Shown here piece after piece: positions 1 to 6,724 of a stretch of DNA of 16,154 nt. This DNA is from JBJEFI01 sp051873875 (GTDB taxonomy: Bacteria > Bacillota > Bacilli > Bacillales > Bacillaceae_G), in assembly GCA_051873875.1 (NCBI GenBank), contig JBJEFI010000037.1, positions 1 through 16,154 of the forward strand, given 5' to 3'. Positions within the stretch are counted from its first letter, which is position 1. Each line of letters opens with the position of its first letter. Both the position numbers and the translations under genes were made by a program. Below the pieces are notes generated by a model. That model made no database searches. It worked only from the letters and a program-made list of their open reading frames with translations, and was not told the DNA's origin.

Positions 1-69
1 GAAATGTTATATTTTTGGCCACAGCTTGAAACTAAAATCATGAACGAAGGCTGGGGATATTTTGTCTAA
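1..69 (+). pseudogene. spoVR: 3' end of an interrupted spoVR 5' fragment
   Basis: Frame 1 reads EMLYFWPQLETKIMNEGW, then GYFV and a TAA stop at 67-69. The first 18 residues match the intact SpoVR encoded further right (its EMLYFWPQLETKILNEGW segment, around residues 245-262) with one visible substitution. At the DNA level about a quarter of the bases differ, mostly at third positions, so this is not a recent copy of the gene at 2980-4389. Homology ends abruptly after the TGG of the EGW motif; an intact SpoVR continues ASYWH. The gene is therefore truncated at roughly codon 263, assuming the unseen upstream part is complete. The simplest reading is a host spoVR split by an integrated element. 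No matching 3' half occurs in this window, so it would have to lie beyond the right edge. Confidence 0.85.
50..60. other. putative element junction (att half-site) in spoVR
   Basis: Aligned to the intact spoVR (3763-3768), the sequences agree through TGGG and then diverge (GGATATTTT here, GCCTCTTATT in the intact gene). This marks the likely crossover within or next to the TGGG at 52-55. Large serine recombinases commonly target conserved coding motifs with a 2-bp core, and three such enzymes are encoded in this window. Which of them acts here, if any, cannot be told, and the partner junction is not visible. Confidence 0.5.
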
Positions 70-324
70 GGATTTCAGTTTGAATGTATGAATTGAGTAT
101 TAATTTAAATTTATATCTCTTCGAATCACACATATTAAATCCCTCTAATAATCCTCAGTAATTTAATATCCACTTTAATCTTTTCAATAATATATCTTCA
201 CACTGTTTTCATAAAACTTCGTTATTTATTTTTAACTTTATATTCTTCTACCCTCTGAAATAATAAAGGAAATAAATGGTTTTTTGTCGAAGTATTTATA
301 GATAAAATGAAGGGGGTAGTTAGT
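70..324. other. AT-rich spacer between junction and OLD gene
   Basis: This stretch has no convincing reading frame. It is very AT-rich and must hold the promoter of the downstream OLD-type gene, but no -35/-10 pair with good spacing stands out. If the junction call is right, this is the first DNA of the element and would contain the element half of the attachment site. I see no strong inverted repeat or tRNA. Confidence 0.5.
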
Positions 325-2241
325 ATGAGGATCAAAGAAATTACCATTAAAAACTATAAAAACATAGGAATCGATAATGAATGCAATATTAAAATCCCTC
401 AAGTTGATGGTGAAGGTTCTTCGGATTTTTTAACAATTATTGGAGAAAATAATATTGGAAAATCATCAATAATGGAAGCAATACGTCTTTTTCTTCCAGA
501 GACTGATATTGTCAGTAATCCAAGTATCGATATGTTTCCATATAAGATAGAACCCCAAGATGAAAAGGAGTACATGGAAATTTATTTTGTTTTTAATGAC
601 TTAACCTTAGCAGATCAAAAGCATGCTTATATAAAGCCTTGTATATATAATGAAGAACTGCACATTAAAAGGATTTGGAGTAAGCAGGATTTAAAGGATA
701 ACCAAGTTCCGTTTGAAGTTTTTATAAATGAGAGATCTATTCCTATTTTAGATGGATTTAAAACATGGAATGCAAAGGCTTTTGAAAATGAAAATGTTAA
801 CAGTGAATTAAAAGATTTGTTTAATCTTTATTGTAAGGAAAAAGAAGTAGATACGATTTCAAATAAAGAAAAAGGAAGTTTTATTGATTATGTTCTTCTT
901 CATAATGAAGATTTAATTACCTATGGGGAACCTAAGTGGGTTTCAAATCCAAATGGATTAGCTTCAAAATTAAGAACATTTATGCCAAAGGTTATTTATG
1001 TTCCTGCGGTAAAAATGACTAGTGAAGAAGCTGATGCAAATAAAACAAAATCTGCTGCAAGTCAAATTGCATCGTTATTATTTGAACAGCATCTCAATGG
1101 TTCGCCAGAAATAACGCAATTTAAAGACGCATTAGACTCTTTAAAAAGCATATTTGATACGGATACTAAACATGGAGAAGTAAAAAAACTCCAAGATAAG
1201 TTATCGAAAAAATTGAAAAGGATAATGGAAGTTGAAGCGCATGTTGATTTTGAAGTCCCTGAAGTAATGGAGAAACTTCATTTAAATTCAACGATACAAA
1301 TAAAGCATAATAATTTAGTCACAACTCCATCTGAACAAGGCAATGGTATACAGCGAATGTTAATCCTTTCATTGTTGGAGTTAATGGCTGAACAATATAG
1401 CGATACCGTACTCGATGAAGAAATTAATCCAGAAATATGGAAGCGCAGTATCTTATTTTTGATTGAAGAACCTGAAATATATTTGCATCCTCATTTACAA
1501 AGAAAAATGAGAGATTCATTAGTAAGTATTTCTGAGCATCCTTCTGCTCAAGTGATTTGTACTTCTCATTCTGAGAAGTTCATTGATTTGGCTGATCGCC
1601 ATCAGGGAGTAATCTTGTTACAAAGAAAAACTAATGGAACCGCTAATTCTATTCAGGTATCAGATAATATATATAGCGGAGATACAAAAAAGGAAAAGAG
1701 AAGTAGAATGAGAATGTTGCTCAATTTTAATGCATCTACTTTAGAGGCTTTTTTTGCTTCAAGAGTAATATTGGTGGAAGGCGATTGTGAAGTAGCAAGC
1801 TTTATCGCTATAAAAGATTATCTAAAGGAAAAATATCCTGATAAAGCTGATGATATAGAAAGAGAAACAAAGTCGATCAGTATTATACCTTGTAACGGAA
1901 AATTAACTCAGAAGGCATATTATCAAGTTCTAAAAAGGTTTGGCATCCAACCATATTTAATTCACGATCTAGATGGTGAAGGCTTGGAAGAAGGTAATAA
2001 TAACATTATCCTGGCCACAATAGGGACAGAAAGTCATCGTCTTACACACAATCCAAATTTTGAAAAGCATATATTTAACCAAGAATGGAATGCAGATAAA
2101 CCCTGGAAAGCAACTGAATTAATAAATAATCAATTTGAAACTTATTCGGATGGGCTTATAAGATTCTTTAAATTTATTATTGGTGAATCTGTATTTAACA
2201 CTCTAAGGATATTTGAGGAAGAGACAGTTGCAAGAGAATAG
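325..2241 (+). CDS. OLD-family ATP-dependent endonuclease (AAA/SMC-like ATPase + TOPRIM)
   Basis: This 638-aa protein combines an N-terminal SMC/RecF-like ATPase with a C-terminal TOPRIM nuclease. The Walker A motif is GENNIGKS (residues 40-47). The signature-like region is SEQGNGIQRM, the Walker B is LFLIEEPEIYLHP (about 376-388), and the H-loop is TSHSEKF (about 413-419). The TOPRIM acidic motifs are VEGDCE (about 484-489) and HDLDGEG (about 546-552). Known OLD proteins, such as P2 Old and GajA of Gabija, cut DNA and often act in phage defence. No UvrD-like gajB partner or reverse transcriptase is adjacent, so a stand-alone (class 1) OLD nuclease is the best call. I chose the ATG at 325 over the in-frame ATG at 307 because AAGGGGG lies 8 nt before 325 and downstream of 307. 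It is the first gene after the spoVR junction, consistent with defence cargo at an element edge. The target is unknown. Confidence 0.85.
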   Translation: MRIKEITIKNYKNIGIDNECNIKIPQVDGEGSSDFLTIIGENNIGKSSIMEAIRLFLPETDIVSNPSIDMFPYKIEPQDEKEYMEIYFVFNDLTLADQKHAYIKPCIYNEELHIKRIWSKQDLKDNQVPFEVFINERSIPILDGFKTWNAKAFENENVNSELKDLFNLYCKEKEVDTISNKEKGSFIDYVLLHNEDLITYGEPKWVSNPNGLASKLRTFMPKVIYVPAVKMTSEEADANKTKSAASQIASLLFEQHLNGSPEITQFKDALDSLKSIFDTDTKHGEVKKLQDKLSKKLKRIMEVEAHVDFEVPEVMEKLHLNSTIQIKHNNLVTTPSEQGNGIQRMLILSLLELMAEQYSDTVLDEEINPEIWKRSILFLIEEPEIYLHPHLQRKMRDSLVSISEHPSAQVICTSHSEKFIDLADRHQGVILLQRKTNGTANSIQVSDNIYSGDTKKEKRSRMRMLLNFNASTLEAFFASRVILVEGDCEVASFIAIKDYLKEKYPDKADDIERETKSISIIPCNGKLTQKAYYQVLKRFGIQPYLIHDLDGEGLEEGNNNIILATIGTESHRLTHNPNFEKHIFNQEWNADKPWKATELINNQFETYSDGLIRFFKFIIGESVFNTLRIFEEETVARE

Positions 2242-2273
2242 CAACTAATTAAATTTGAATTATGACTAAACCT

Positions 2274-2308
2274 AAAGAGACTAGCGCTTATACTTTGCGA
2301 GTCTCTTT
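2274..2308. terminator. bidirectional terminator between OLD gene and convergent ORF
   Basis: AAAGAGACT (2274-2282) pairs with AGTCTCTTT (2300-2308), extended by GCG/CGC-type pairing toward the loop, and the outer ends are A/T-rich. It lies between two convergent genes and overlaps the stop codon of the minus-strand gene, as expected for a shared hairpin terminator. Confidence 0.65.
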
Positions 2309-2893
2309 GTGTTTACAATAATTTTCAACAATATAAGATTCAAAGGGAAACATCCTCACTAGATTACCGAAAATGTTATCTCCATGTTGAATTAAAATAC
2401 AATGTAATGACCAGTCTATACTCAGCGGATGGAGGAGGAATTCAAATTTCCAAGGGAGTTTTGTCTCTTTGAAAAATACCTCATAATAACAAACTGCTTC
2501 GTTTTCTTGAATGTATTGGACCTTGCATACGGAAGGCGTTGGATTGGTTCGAATAGTTTCTATGTCATCATAAATCTTTTTACGGTTTTGAAGAAAAGAT
2601 TGGAAATAAGGATTTTGATATAATTGGAAACGAGTTTTTGGTTCCATTTTTAGATTCCTCTTCCAGATAGGGCCATCATTTTGATGGTAAAAGATATGTG
2701 GAATTTGCCAATCTCCTTCTTTTATATTATAAAACAAATGTAATTCTCCATATAAATCCCCGTCCGAAAATAAAATTGGATGTATCCATGTATGTGTTTT
2801 CTCCTGAAACCGAGGAAGGTACATTGTATTTACATCTATCAATAACATCAACTCCATTTTTAGAATTACTCCTAATCTATTCTCATAATTCAA
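2288..2893 (-). CDS. hypothetical protein, 201 aa, divergent from spoVR
   Basis: I do not recognise this family. The protein is rich in aromatic residues (many F, Y, W), has no signal peptide or obvious membrane span, and shows no catalytic motif I can name. Candidate landmarks are a W-rich central part (residues about 60-80), a KIYDDIE segment and a C-terminal MFPFESYIVENYCKH. The reading starts at TTG (2893), with AAGGAGA about 9 nt upstream. The alternative is the in-frame ATG 11 codons later, preceded by AGGAG at a longer spacing. It is convergent with the OLD gene and divergent from spoVR, sharing an intergenic region of about 86 bp with the latter. It could be a SpoVR-linked accessory gene or unrelated cargo; nothing in the sequence decides. 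Confidence 0.65.
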   Translation of the reverse strand: MNYENRLGVILKMELMLLIDVNTMYLPRFQEKTHTWIHPILFSDGDLYGELHLFYNIKEGDWQIPHIFYHQNDGPIWKRNLKMEPKTRFQLYQNPYFQSFLQNRKKIYDDIETIRTNPTPSVCKVQYIQENEAVCYYEVFFKETKLPWKFEFLLHPLSIDWSLHCILIQHGDNIFGNLVRMFPFESYIVENYCKHKETRKV

Positions 2894-2979
2894 TCTTTAT
2901 TTCTCCTTCTTATGGTGTTTTACACATGATTTCATCATCTCTTCATATTTATTAAGTATGAACCATAAGGAGGGATAGG

Positions 2980-4389
2980 GTGAGAGTAGACGAGCAGAAA
3001 GACTTGGAATATGCCATAGATGAGATAACGGAAATTGCAATTGGTTTTGGGCTAGACTTTTACCCAATGAGATACGAAATCTGTCCAAGTGAAATTATTT
3101 ATACATTCGGAGCTTATGGGATGCCAACACGATACTCTCATTGGAGCTTCGGTAAACAGTTCTATAAGATGAAGCTTCAGTATGACGTGGGACTAAGCAA
3201 AATTTACGAGCTAGTTATTAATTCGGATCCTTGTTATGCCTTTTTATTAGATTCCAATTCCTTGATTCAAAATAAATTGATCGTGGCGCACGTGTTGGCC
3301 CATTGTGATTTCTTTAAGAATAATGTTCGTTTCAGAAATACGAAGCGAGATATGGTGGAGAGTATGGCGGCTACGGCAGAGCGAGTCAGGCAGTATGAGA
3401 TTGAGTATGGAAAATTAGAGGTTGAGAAGTTTTTAGATTCTGTGTTGGCTATTGAGGAACATATCGATCCATCACTTGTACGCCCAAAACTAAATTGGTC
3501 AATGGATGAAGCAGAGATAGAAGATGAATCACCTTATATCATTACCCCATACGATGATCTATGGAATATGGATAATAAGGAAGGACCAAAGAAAAAGGCA
3601 AAGGTGAAGAAGTTTCCGCCACAACCAGAAAAGGATATACTCCTTTTTATTGAGCAGTACAGCCGCAACCTGGAGGATTGGCAACGAGATATATTAACCA
3701 TGATGCGAGAAGAAATGCTCTATTTCTGGCCGCAATTAGAGACCAAAATTTTAAATGAGGGATGGGCCTCTTATTGGCATCAACGAATACTTCGAGAAAT
3801 GGATTTGACAAGTGGTGAGTCGATTGAATTTGCAAAACTCAATGCGGGCGTCGTGCAGCCGTCACGGACAGGTATCAATCCATATTATTTAGGACTCAAG
3901 ATGTATGAGGATATTGAAGAGCGATATAACAATCCTGATGAAGAGATGAGGAAGCGCGGAATAAAACCGAATTCTGGACGTGAAAAAATATTTGAAGTGC
4001 GTGAGATTGAATCTGATATCAGCTTCTTGCGTAATTACCTCACAAAAGACTTGGTGATGCGCGAGGATATGTATCTGTTCCAGAAAAAAGGTCGCGATTA
4101 TAAAATTGTTGATAAGGAATGGAAAGGGGTACGTGATCAGCTCGTCAGCATGCGAGTGAATGGTGGATTCCCGTATATCACGGTAAACGATGGAGATTTC
4201 CTGAAAAATGGAGAATTGTATCTGAAGCATTGGTTTGAAGATATTGAGCTCGATGTGAAATACCTGGAGAAGGTTCTACCTCATCTTCATAATTTATGGG
4301 GGCGAACGGTTCATATGGAAACGGTACTTGAAGGGAAGGGAATCCTCTTCAGTTATGATGGAAAAAGTGTAAGTCGAAAGTATGTGTGA
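2980..4389 (+). CDS. spoVR: SpoVR family protein (stage V sporulation, spore cortex)
   Basis: This is a full-length 469-aa SpoVR, about the size of the B. subtilis protein. In B. subtilis, SpoVR is made in the mother cell under SigE and is needed for proper cortex formation; its biochemical activity is not settled. Recognisable segments are TFGAYGMPTRYSHWSFGK near residues 45-62, HVLAHCDFFKNN around 109-120, the EGWASYWH motif around 260-267, and the basic/acidic C-terminal half (REKIFEVREIESDISFLRNY). The start is GTG at 2980, with AAGGAGGG just upstream; there is no usable in-frame ATG. It is not the reconstituted form of the broken copy at 1-69, because synonymous sites differ throughout the shared stretch. 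It therefore looks like a second allele, either carried by the element or a resident paralogue. A hairpin terminator follows directly. Confidence 0.93.
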   Translation: MRVDEQKDLEYAIDEITEIAIGFGLDFYPMRYEICPSEIIYTFGAYGMPTRYSHWSFGKQFYKMKLQYDVGLSKIYELVINSDPCYAFLLDSNSLIQNKLIVAHVLAHCDFFKNNVRFRNTKRDMVESMAATAERVRQYEIEYGKLEVEKFLDSVLAIEEHIDPSLVRPKLNWSMDEAEIEDESPYIITPYDDLWNMDNKEGPKKKAKVKKFPPQPEKDILLFIEQYSRNLEDWQRDILTMMREEMLYFWPQLETKILNEGWASYWHQRILREMDLTSGESIEFAKLNAGVVQPSRTGINPYYLGLKMYEDIEERYNNPDEEMRKRGIKPNSGREKIFEVREIESDISFLRNYLTKDLVMREDMYLFQKKGRDYKIVDKEWKGVRDQLVSMRVNGGFPYITVNDGDFLKNGELYLKHWFEDIELDVKYLEKVLPHLHNLWGRTVHMETVLEGKGILFSYDGKSVSRKYV

Positions 4390-4397
4390 GTGATGAG

Positions 4398-4430
4398 AAG
4401 AAGCCAATCAGGGATTGGCTTCTTAATTTT
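4398..4430. terminator. bidirectional terminator between spoVR and GIY-YIG gene
   Basis: A perfect 12-bp stem, AAGAAGCCAATC (4398-4409) pairing with GATTGGCTTCTT (4413-4424), has a 3-nt loop and is followed by AATTTT. Its A-rich left flank also serves the convergent minus-strand gene. Confidence 0.9.
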
Positions 4431-4444
4431 ATATAATTACTGAA

Positions 4445-5761
4445 CTATTTTTGTTTTTGTTTAAGTGCGAGAGCTTTTGCTCGGCGTTCTTTAAAATCCA
4501 TAATGCGTGTTTCATTTACGTACTTTTCTGCCTGTAAGCGTTCAATAGCTTCATCAATGATCGCCATTTCATTGTCGTAGTCTTTGAGTTTTCGATATGC
4601 CATTGCATACGACTTATACAAAGCAGGAGCATTATAGCCGTTGTATCTTGCTATATCAAATAACTTAATCGCTTGTTCAAGATTTCCTGCTTTTCGCTCA
4701 TCGTCTCCTTTTTGCCAATACGGCATACCTTCTTCAAAGCCTTTACTCCAATCGTCTAGGTTTTTTATGTCTTTTAGTGGAATGCGATTATGGATAGGAT
4801 TCATCGAGATATTTTCTGTTGAAATTATTTCAATACCGCCAACAGTTTCTTTTAAAAATTTCCAAACATCAATTAAATGATATGTTGGTATGTTTCTTCC
4901 TAGCTTTTCTAAGGCTTGCTCTTGGTCTCTTTCATAATTTGCCACGTCATCATCACCAATATAGATCCAAGCGGTAACTGATTTCGCATACTTACTTTTA
5001 AGTATTTTGGTCCCATTTGTTGATAATAATGAAACTGTTTCACCATGATACTTATCTAATTTTCCACCATAAATGATACTGATTTCATCTCGTATACTTC
5101 GAGTAATAAAGGCTACTGCTTTTAAATTTTCATGCTTAACTTCATCAAATGGTCGAGCTTTTTTTCCGAAATAATGTTCGTCTATCTCACATGCGTAAAG
5201 ATACGGAGCTGTTTCAAATTCATGTTTGGGGGTGTTTGGACTGCGATCATATCCGTTACCTCTCTTGGCAAATAATGGGGTTATGCGATTCGTTAGCCTA
5301 TCATTTGTTTCATTTAATATTCGCGTCATTTCTTTATCTTCTAACTCTAATGCTTGTTCTTCAGTTAACCCAGTTCCAACAAAGCGGGAGTCAGTATCAT
5401 ACAGTTTACGAATTTTTTCTGCTTCATATGCTCGTTCGTGGAACGCTTTATAACGATTGCCACGGCCTTTTCCGACATAGAAAATTTCACCAGTATTTTT
5501 GATGAACCATTCATAAACATAAAAATCTGTTGCAGTACTACCAGTGGAGGAACCCACGGGCGATGAAGAAATAGAAAGCCCAAAATTTTCGTTTTCATCT
5601 GGCGATATATTAATTGTTAGACCCATACCTATTCCTATATCATTATTAGTCGATTTCTTTGTTTCTTGTTTCGTTAATTCTCCCGATTCTTCAAGATGTT
5701 TTTGATCATTATTCTGTTTTGCATGTTTTGTATTTCCGAATAATCTACTTAAAAATCCCAT
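4445..5761 (-). CDS. GIY-YIG nuclease-domain protein with C-terminal TPR repeats
   Basis: This 438-aa protein has a GIY-YIG-like fold at about residues 80-160. YVYEW (81-85) takes the place of GIY, FYVGKGRGNR (94-103) takes the place of YIG and includes the usual Gly/Arg run, and ALELEDKEM (137-145) could supply the metal-binding Glu. The FYVGKG variant is typical of the branch that is neither UvrC nor a homing enzyme. The N-terminus MGFLSRLFG is short and amphipathic, followed by about 65 low-complexity polar residues. The C-terminus (about 345-410: AIKLFDIARYNGY, AYRKLKDYDNEMAIIDEAIERL) looks like tetratricopeptide repeats, and the last 30 residues are Lys-rich. The start ATG has GGAGG 8 nt upstream. 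It lies 57 bp downstream of the GNAT gene on the same strand, so it is probably in the T-box-controlled operon. The substrate is unknown; endonuclease activity is inferred only from the domain. Confidence 0.75.
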   Translation of the reverse strand: MGFLSRLFGNTKHAKQNNDQKHLEESGELTKQETKKSTNNDIGIGMGLTINISPDENENFGLSISSSPVGSSTGSTATDFYVYEWFIKNTGEIFYVGKGRGNRYKAFHERAYEAEKIRKLYDTDSRFVGTGLTEEQALELEDKEMTRILNETNDRLTNRITPLFAKRGNGYDRSPNTPKHEFETAPYLYACEIDEHYFGKKARPFDEVKHENLKAVAFITRSIRDEISIIYGGKLDKYHGETVSLLSTNGTKILKSKYAKSVTAWIYIGDDDVANYERDQEQALEKLGRNIPTYHLIDVWKFLKETVGGIEIISTENISMNPIHNRIPLKDIKNLDDWSKGFEEGMPYWQKGDDERKAGNLEQAIKLFDIARYNGYNAPALYKSYAMAYRKLKDYDNEMAIIDEAIERLQAEKYVNETRIMDFKERRAKALALKQKQK

Positions 5762-5818
5762 TATCTCAACCTCCGATTAAGCTGATATACAATTCCTTTG
5801 ACATAGAGATTAAGCTCG

Positions 5819-6394
5819 TTAGTTGCATAATTCCATTTGGACAAATGACGTCTTCTTCTTATCGTATTCTCTATCTAATATACTCATAAAAACATCAGTT
5901 TCGTATATTCCTTCAATTAATGATCCTTCTCTTTCTACACCTTCTTGAATAAACCCGCATTTTTCATAACATTTTATTGCTCTTATGTTATATTCGAGGA
6001 CTCGTAAATCTACTCGGTGAAGGCTGAGTTCTTCGAAGGCATATTGTACAACCAATTGTGTGATTTCAGTACCTAGCCCTTTTCCTAATTCCGTAGTGTC
6101 AAATATACCAACAGCATATCGTGCACGATTATCTAATTCGTTTACCGTCAGTCTTGCAGAACCAATACATCGCCCTTGGTGTTCAACGCACCACTCAAGT
6201 TTATTTGAAAGAATTTTATGTACAAATCCAGTAGCCTCTTCCATTGTAAATGGTTTGAAATCGCGTGTGTCTCCCCCATACATTCTTATGAGTTCTTTGT
6301 TTCTTCCACACTTAAAACGGTCAGTTATATCACTATCCTTAGGCTTTCTTAAAAGAACTTTTTCCCCTTTAATTGCTGGTGACACATTATTCAT
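5819..6394 (-). CDS. GNAT-family N-acetyltransferase (RimJ/RimL type)
   Basis: This 191-aa protein has the full GNAT core: a first strand KVLLRKPKDSD, WCVEHQGRCIGSARL, the acetyl-CoA pyrophosphate loop LGKGLGTE (about 103-110) and a C-terminal NIRAIKCYEKCGFIQEG typical of the RimJ/RimL group. RimL-type enzymes acetylate N-terminal or free alpha-amines, and some detoxify aminoacyl-adenylate antibiotics such as processed microcin C. I chose the ATG at 6394 because AAAGGAGG lies about 8 nt upstream. A longer in-frame reading from 6430 begins inside the leader's terminator hairpin and is not credible. Expression is predicted to depend on the upstream T-box. The GIY-YIG gene follows on the same strand. 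Specificity cannot be inferred from the sequence. Confidence 0.88.
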   Translation of the reverse strand: MNNVSPAIKGEKVLLRKPKDSDITDRFKCGRNKELIRMYGGDTRDFKPFTMEEATGFVHKILSNKLEWCVEHQGRCIGSARLTVNELDNRARYAVGIFDTTELGKGLGTEITQLVVQYAFEELSLHRVDLRVLEYNIRAIKCYEKCGFIQEGVEREGSLIEGIYETDVFMSILDREYDKKKTSFVQMELCN

Positions 6395-6414
6395 ACAAAT
6401 ATCCTCCTTTTTAG

Positions 6415-6449
6415 AAAAACAAAACCCCATCTCTACTAAGAGACGAGGG
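6415..6449 (-). terminator. T-box leader terminator hairpin
   Basis: On the minus strand, CCCTCGTCTCT (6449-6439) pairs with AGAGATGGGG (6434-6425), followed by TTTTGTTTTT. The 5' arm can alternatively pair within the antiterminator with the conserved GGTACC region. This is the OFF state of the riboswitch. Confidence 0.8.
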
Positions 6450-6645
6450 TAGTGGTACCACTTAAATTAGAGCCTTTTGGGATACTAAATTTTTAGGCGG
6501 ATTCTCCTGAAATTTTCTACAAAATCTTTCAGGAATATTTATCTAAGATGCCGTTCATTATGGAAGTAATGCATCAGGATTCTACCAGCCCCTGGTTTGT
6601 TTAAGTTTCTTCCATATTTACTCTCCTTGTCATCGAACACTCTAT
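6421..6645 (-). promoter_or_regulatory. T-box riboswitch leader upstream of the GNAT gene
   Basis: Read on the minus strand, the leader shows the T-box architecture in order. First is an AGTA-type element (GAGAGTAA, 6625-6618). A Stem I helix follows, ATGGAAG (6615-6609) with CTTCCAT (6566-6560), and its apical part is GGGGCTGGTAGAATCC. The specifier-loop side is TGAACGGCA (about 6556-6548). A Stem III-like perfect hairpin pairs 6534-6527 with 6512-6505. The conserved AGTGGTACCACT (6462-6451) precedes a terminator hairpin and a T-run. The specifier reads CGG (Arg) or GGC (Gly) depending on register. The bulge UGGU calls for a tRNA with discriminator A73, which argues against Gly (normally U73) and fits Arg better; I leave it open. 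Uncharged tRNA should stabilise the antiterminator and switch on the GNAT and probably the GIY-YIG gene. Confidence 0.85.
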
Positions 6646-6724
6646 TAATTTATTTCATTTTACTCAATCAACCAAATTATGTAAATGACATCTTTTATGG
6701 AGAGGAGTAAAGGATTCTTCATTA

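Noticed and set aside
307..324. ATG 307 as start of the OLD gene
   Set aside because: The AAGGGGG lies downstream of it and correctly upstream of ATG 325.
2942..2975. SigE-like promoter (CATATT, 14 nt, CATAAGGA) for spoVR
   Set aside because: The -10 part overlaps the RBS and would put the transcript start at or after it, so the match is probably chance.
3647..4230. Minus-strand frames inside spoVR
   Set aside because: They have no RBS and no recognisable motifs, and they lie antisense to a strongly conserved gene.
6395..6430. Upstream in-frame ATG extending the GNAT protein by 12 residues
   Set aside because: It starts inside the T-box terminator hairpin and before the real RBS (AAAGGAGG); the ATG at 6394 has correct spacing.
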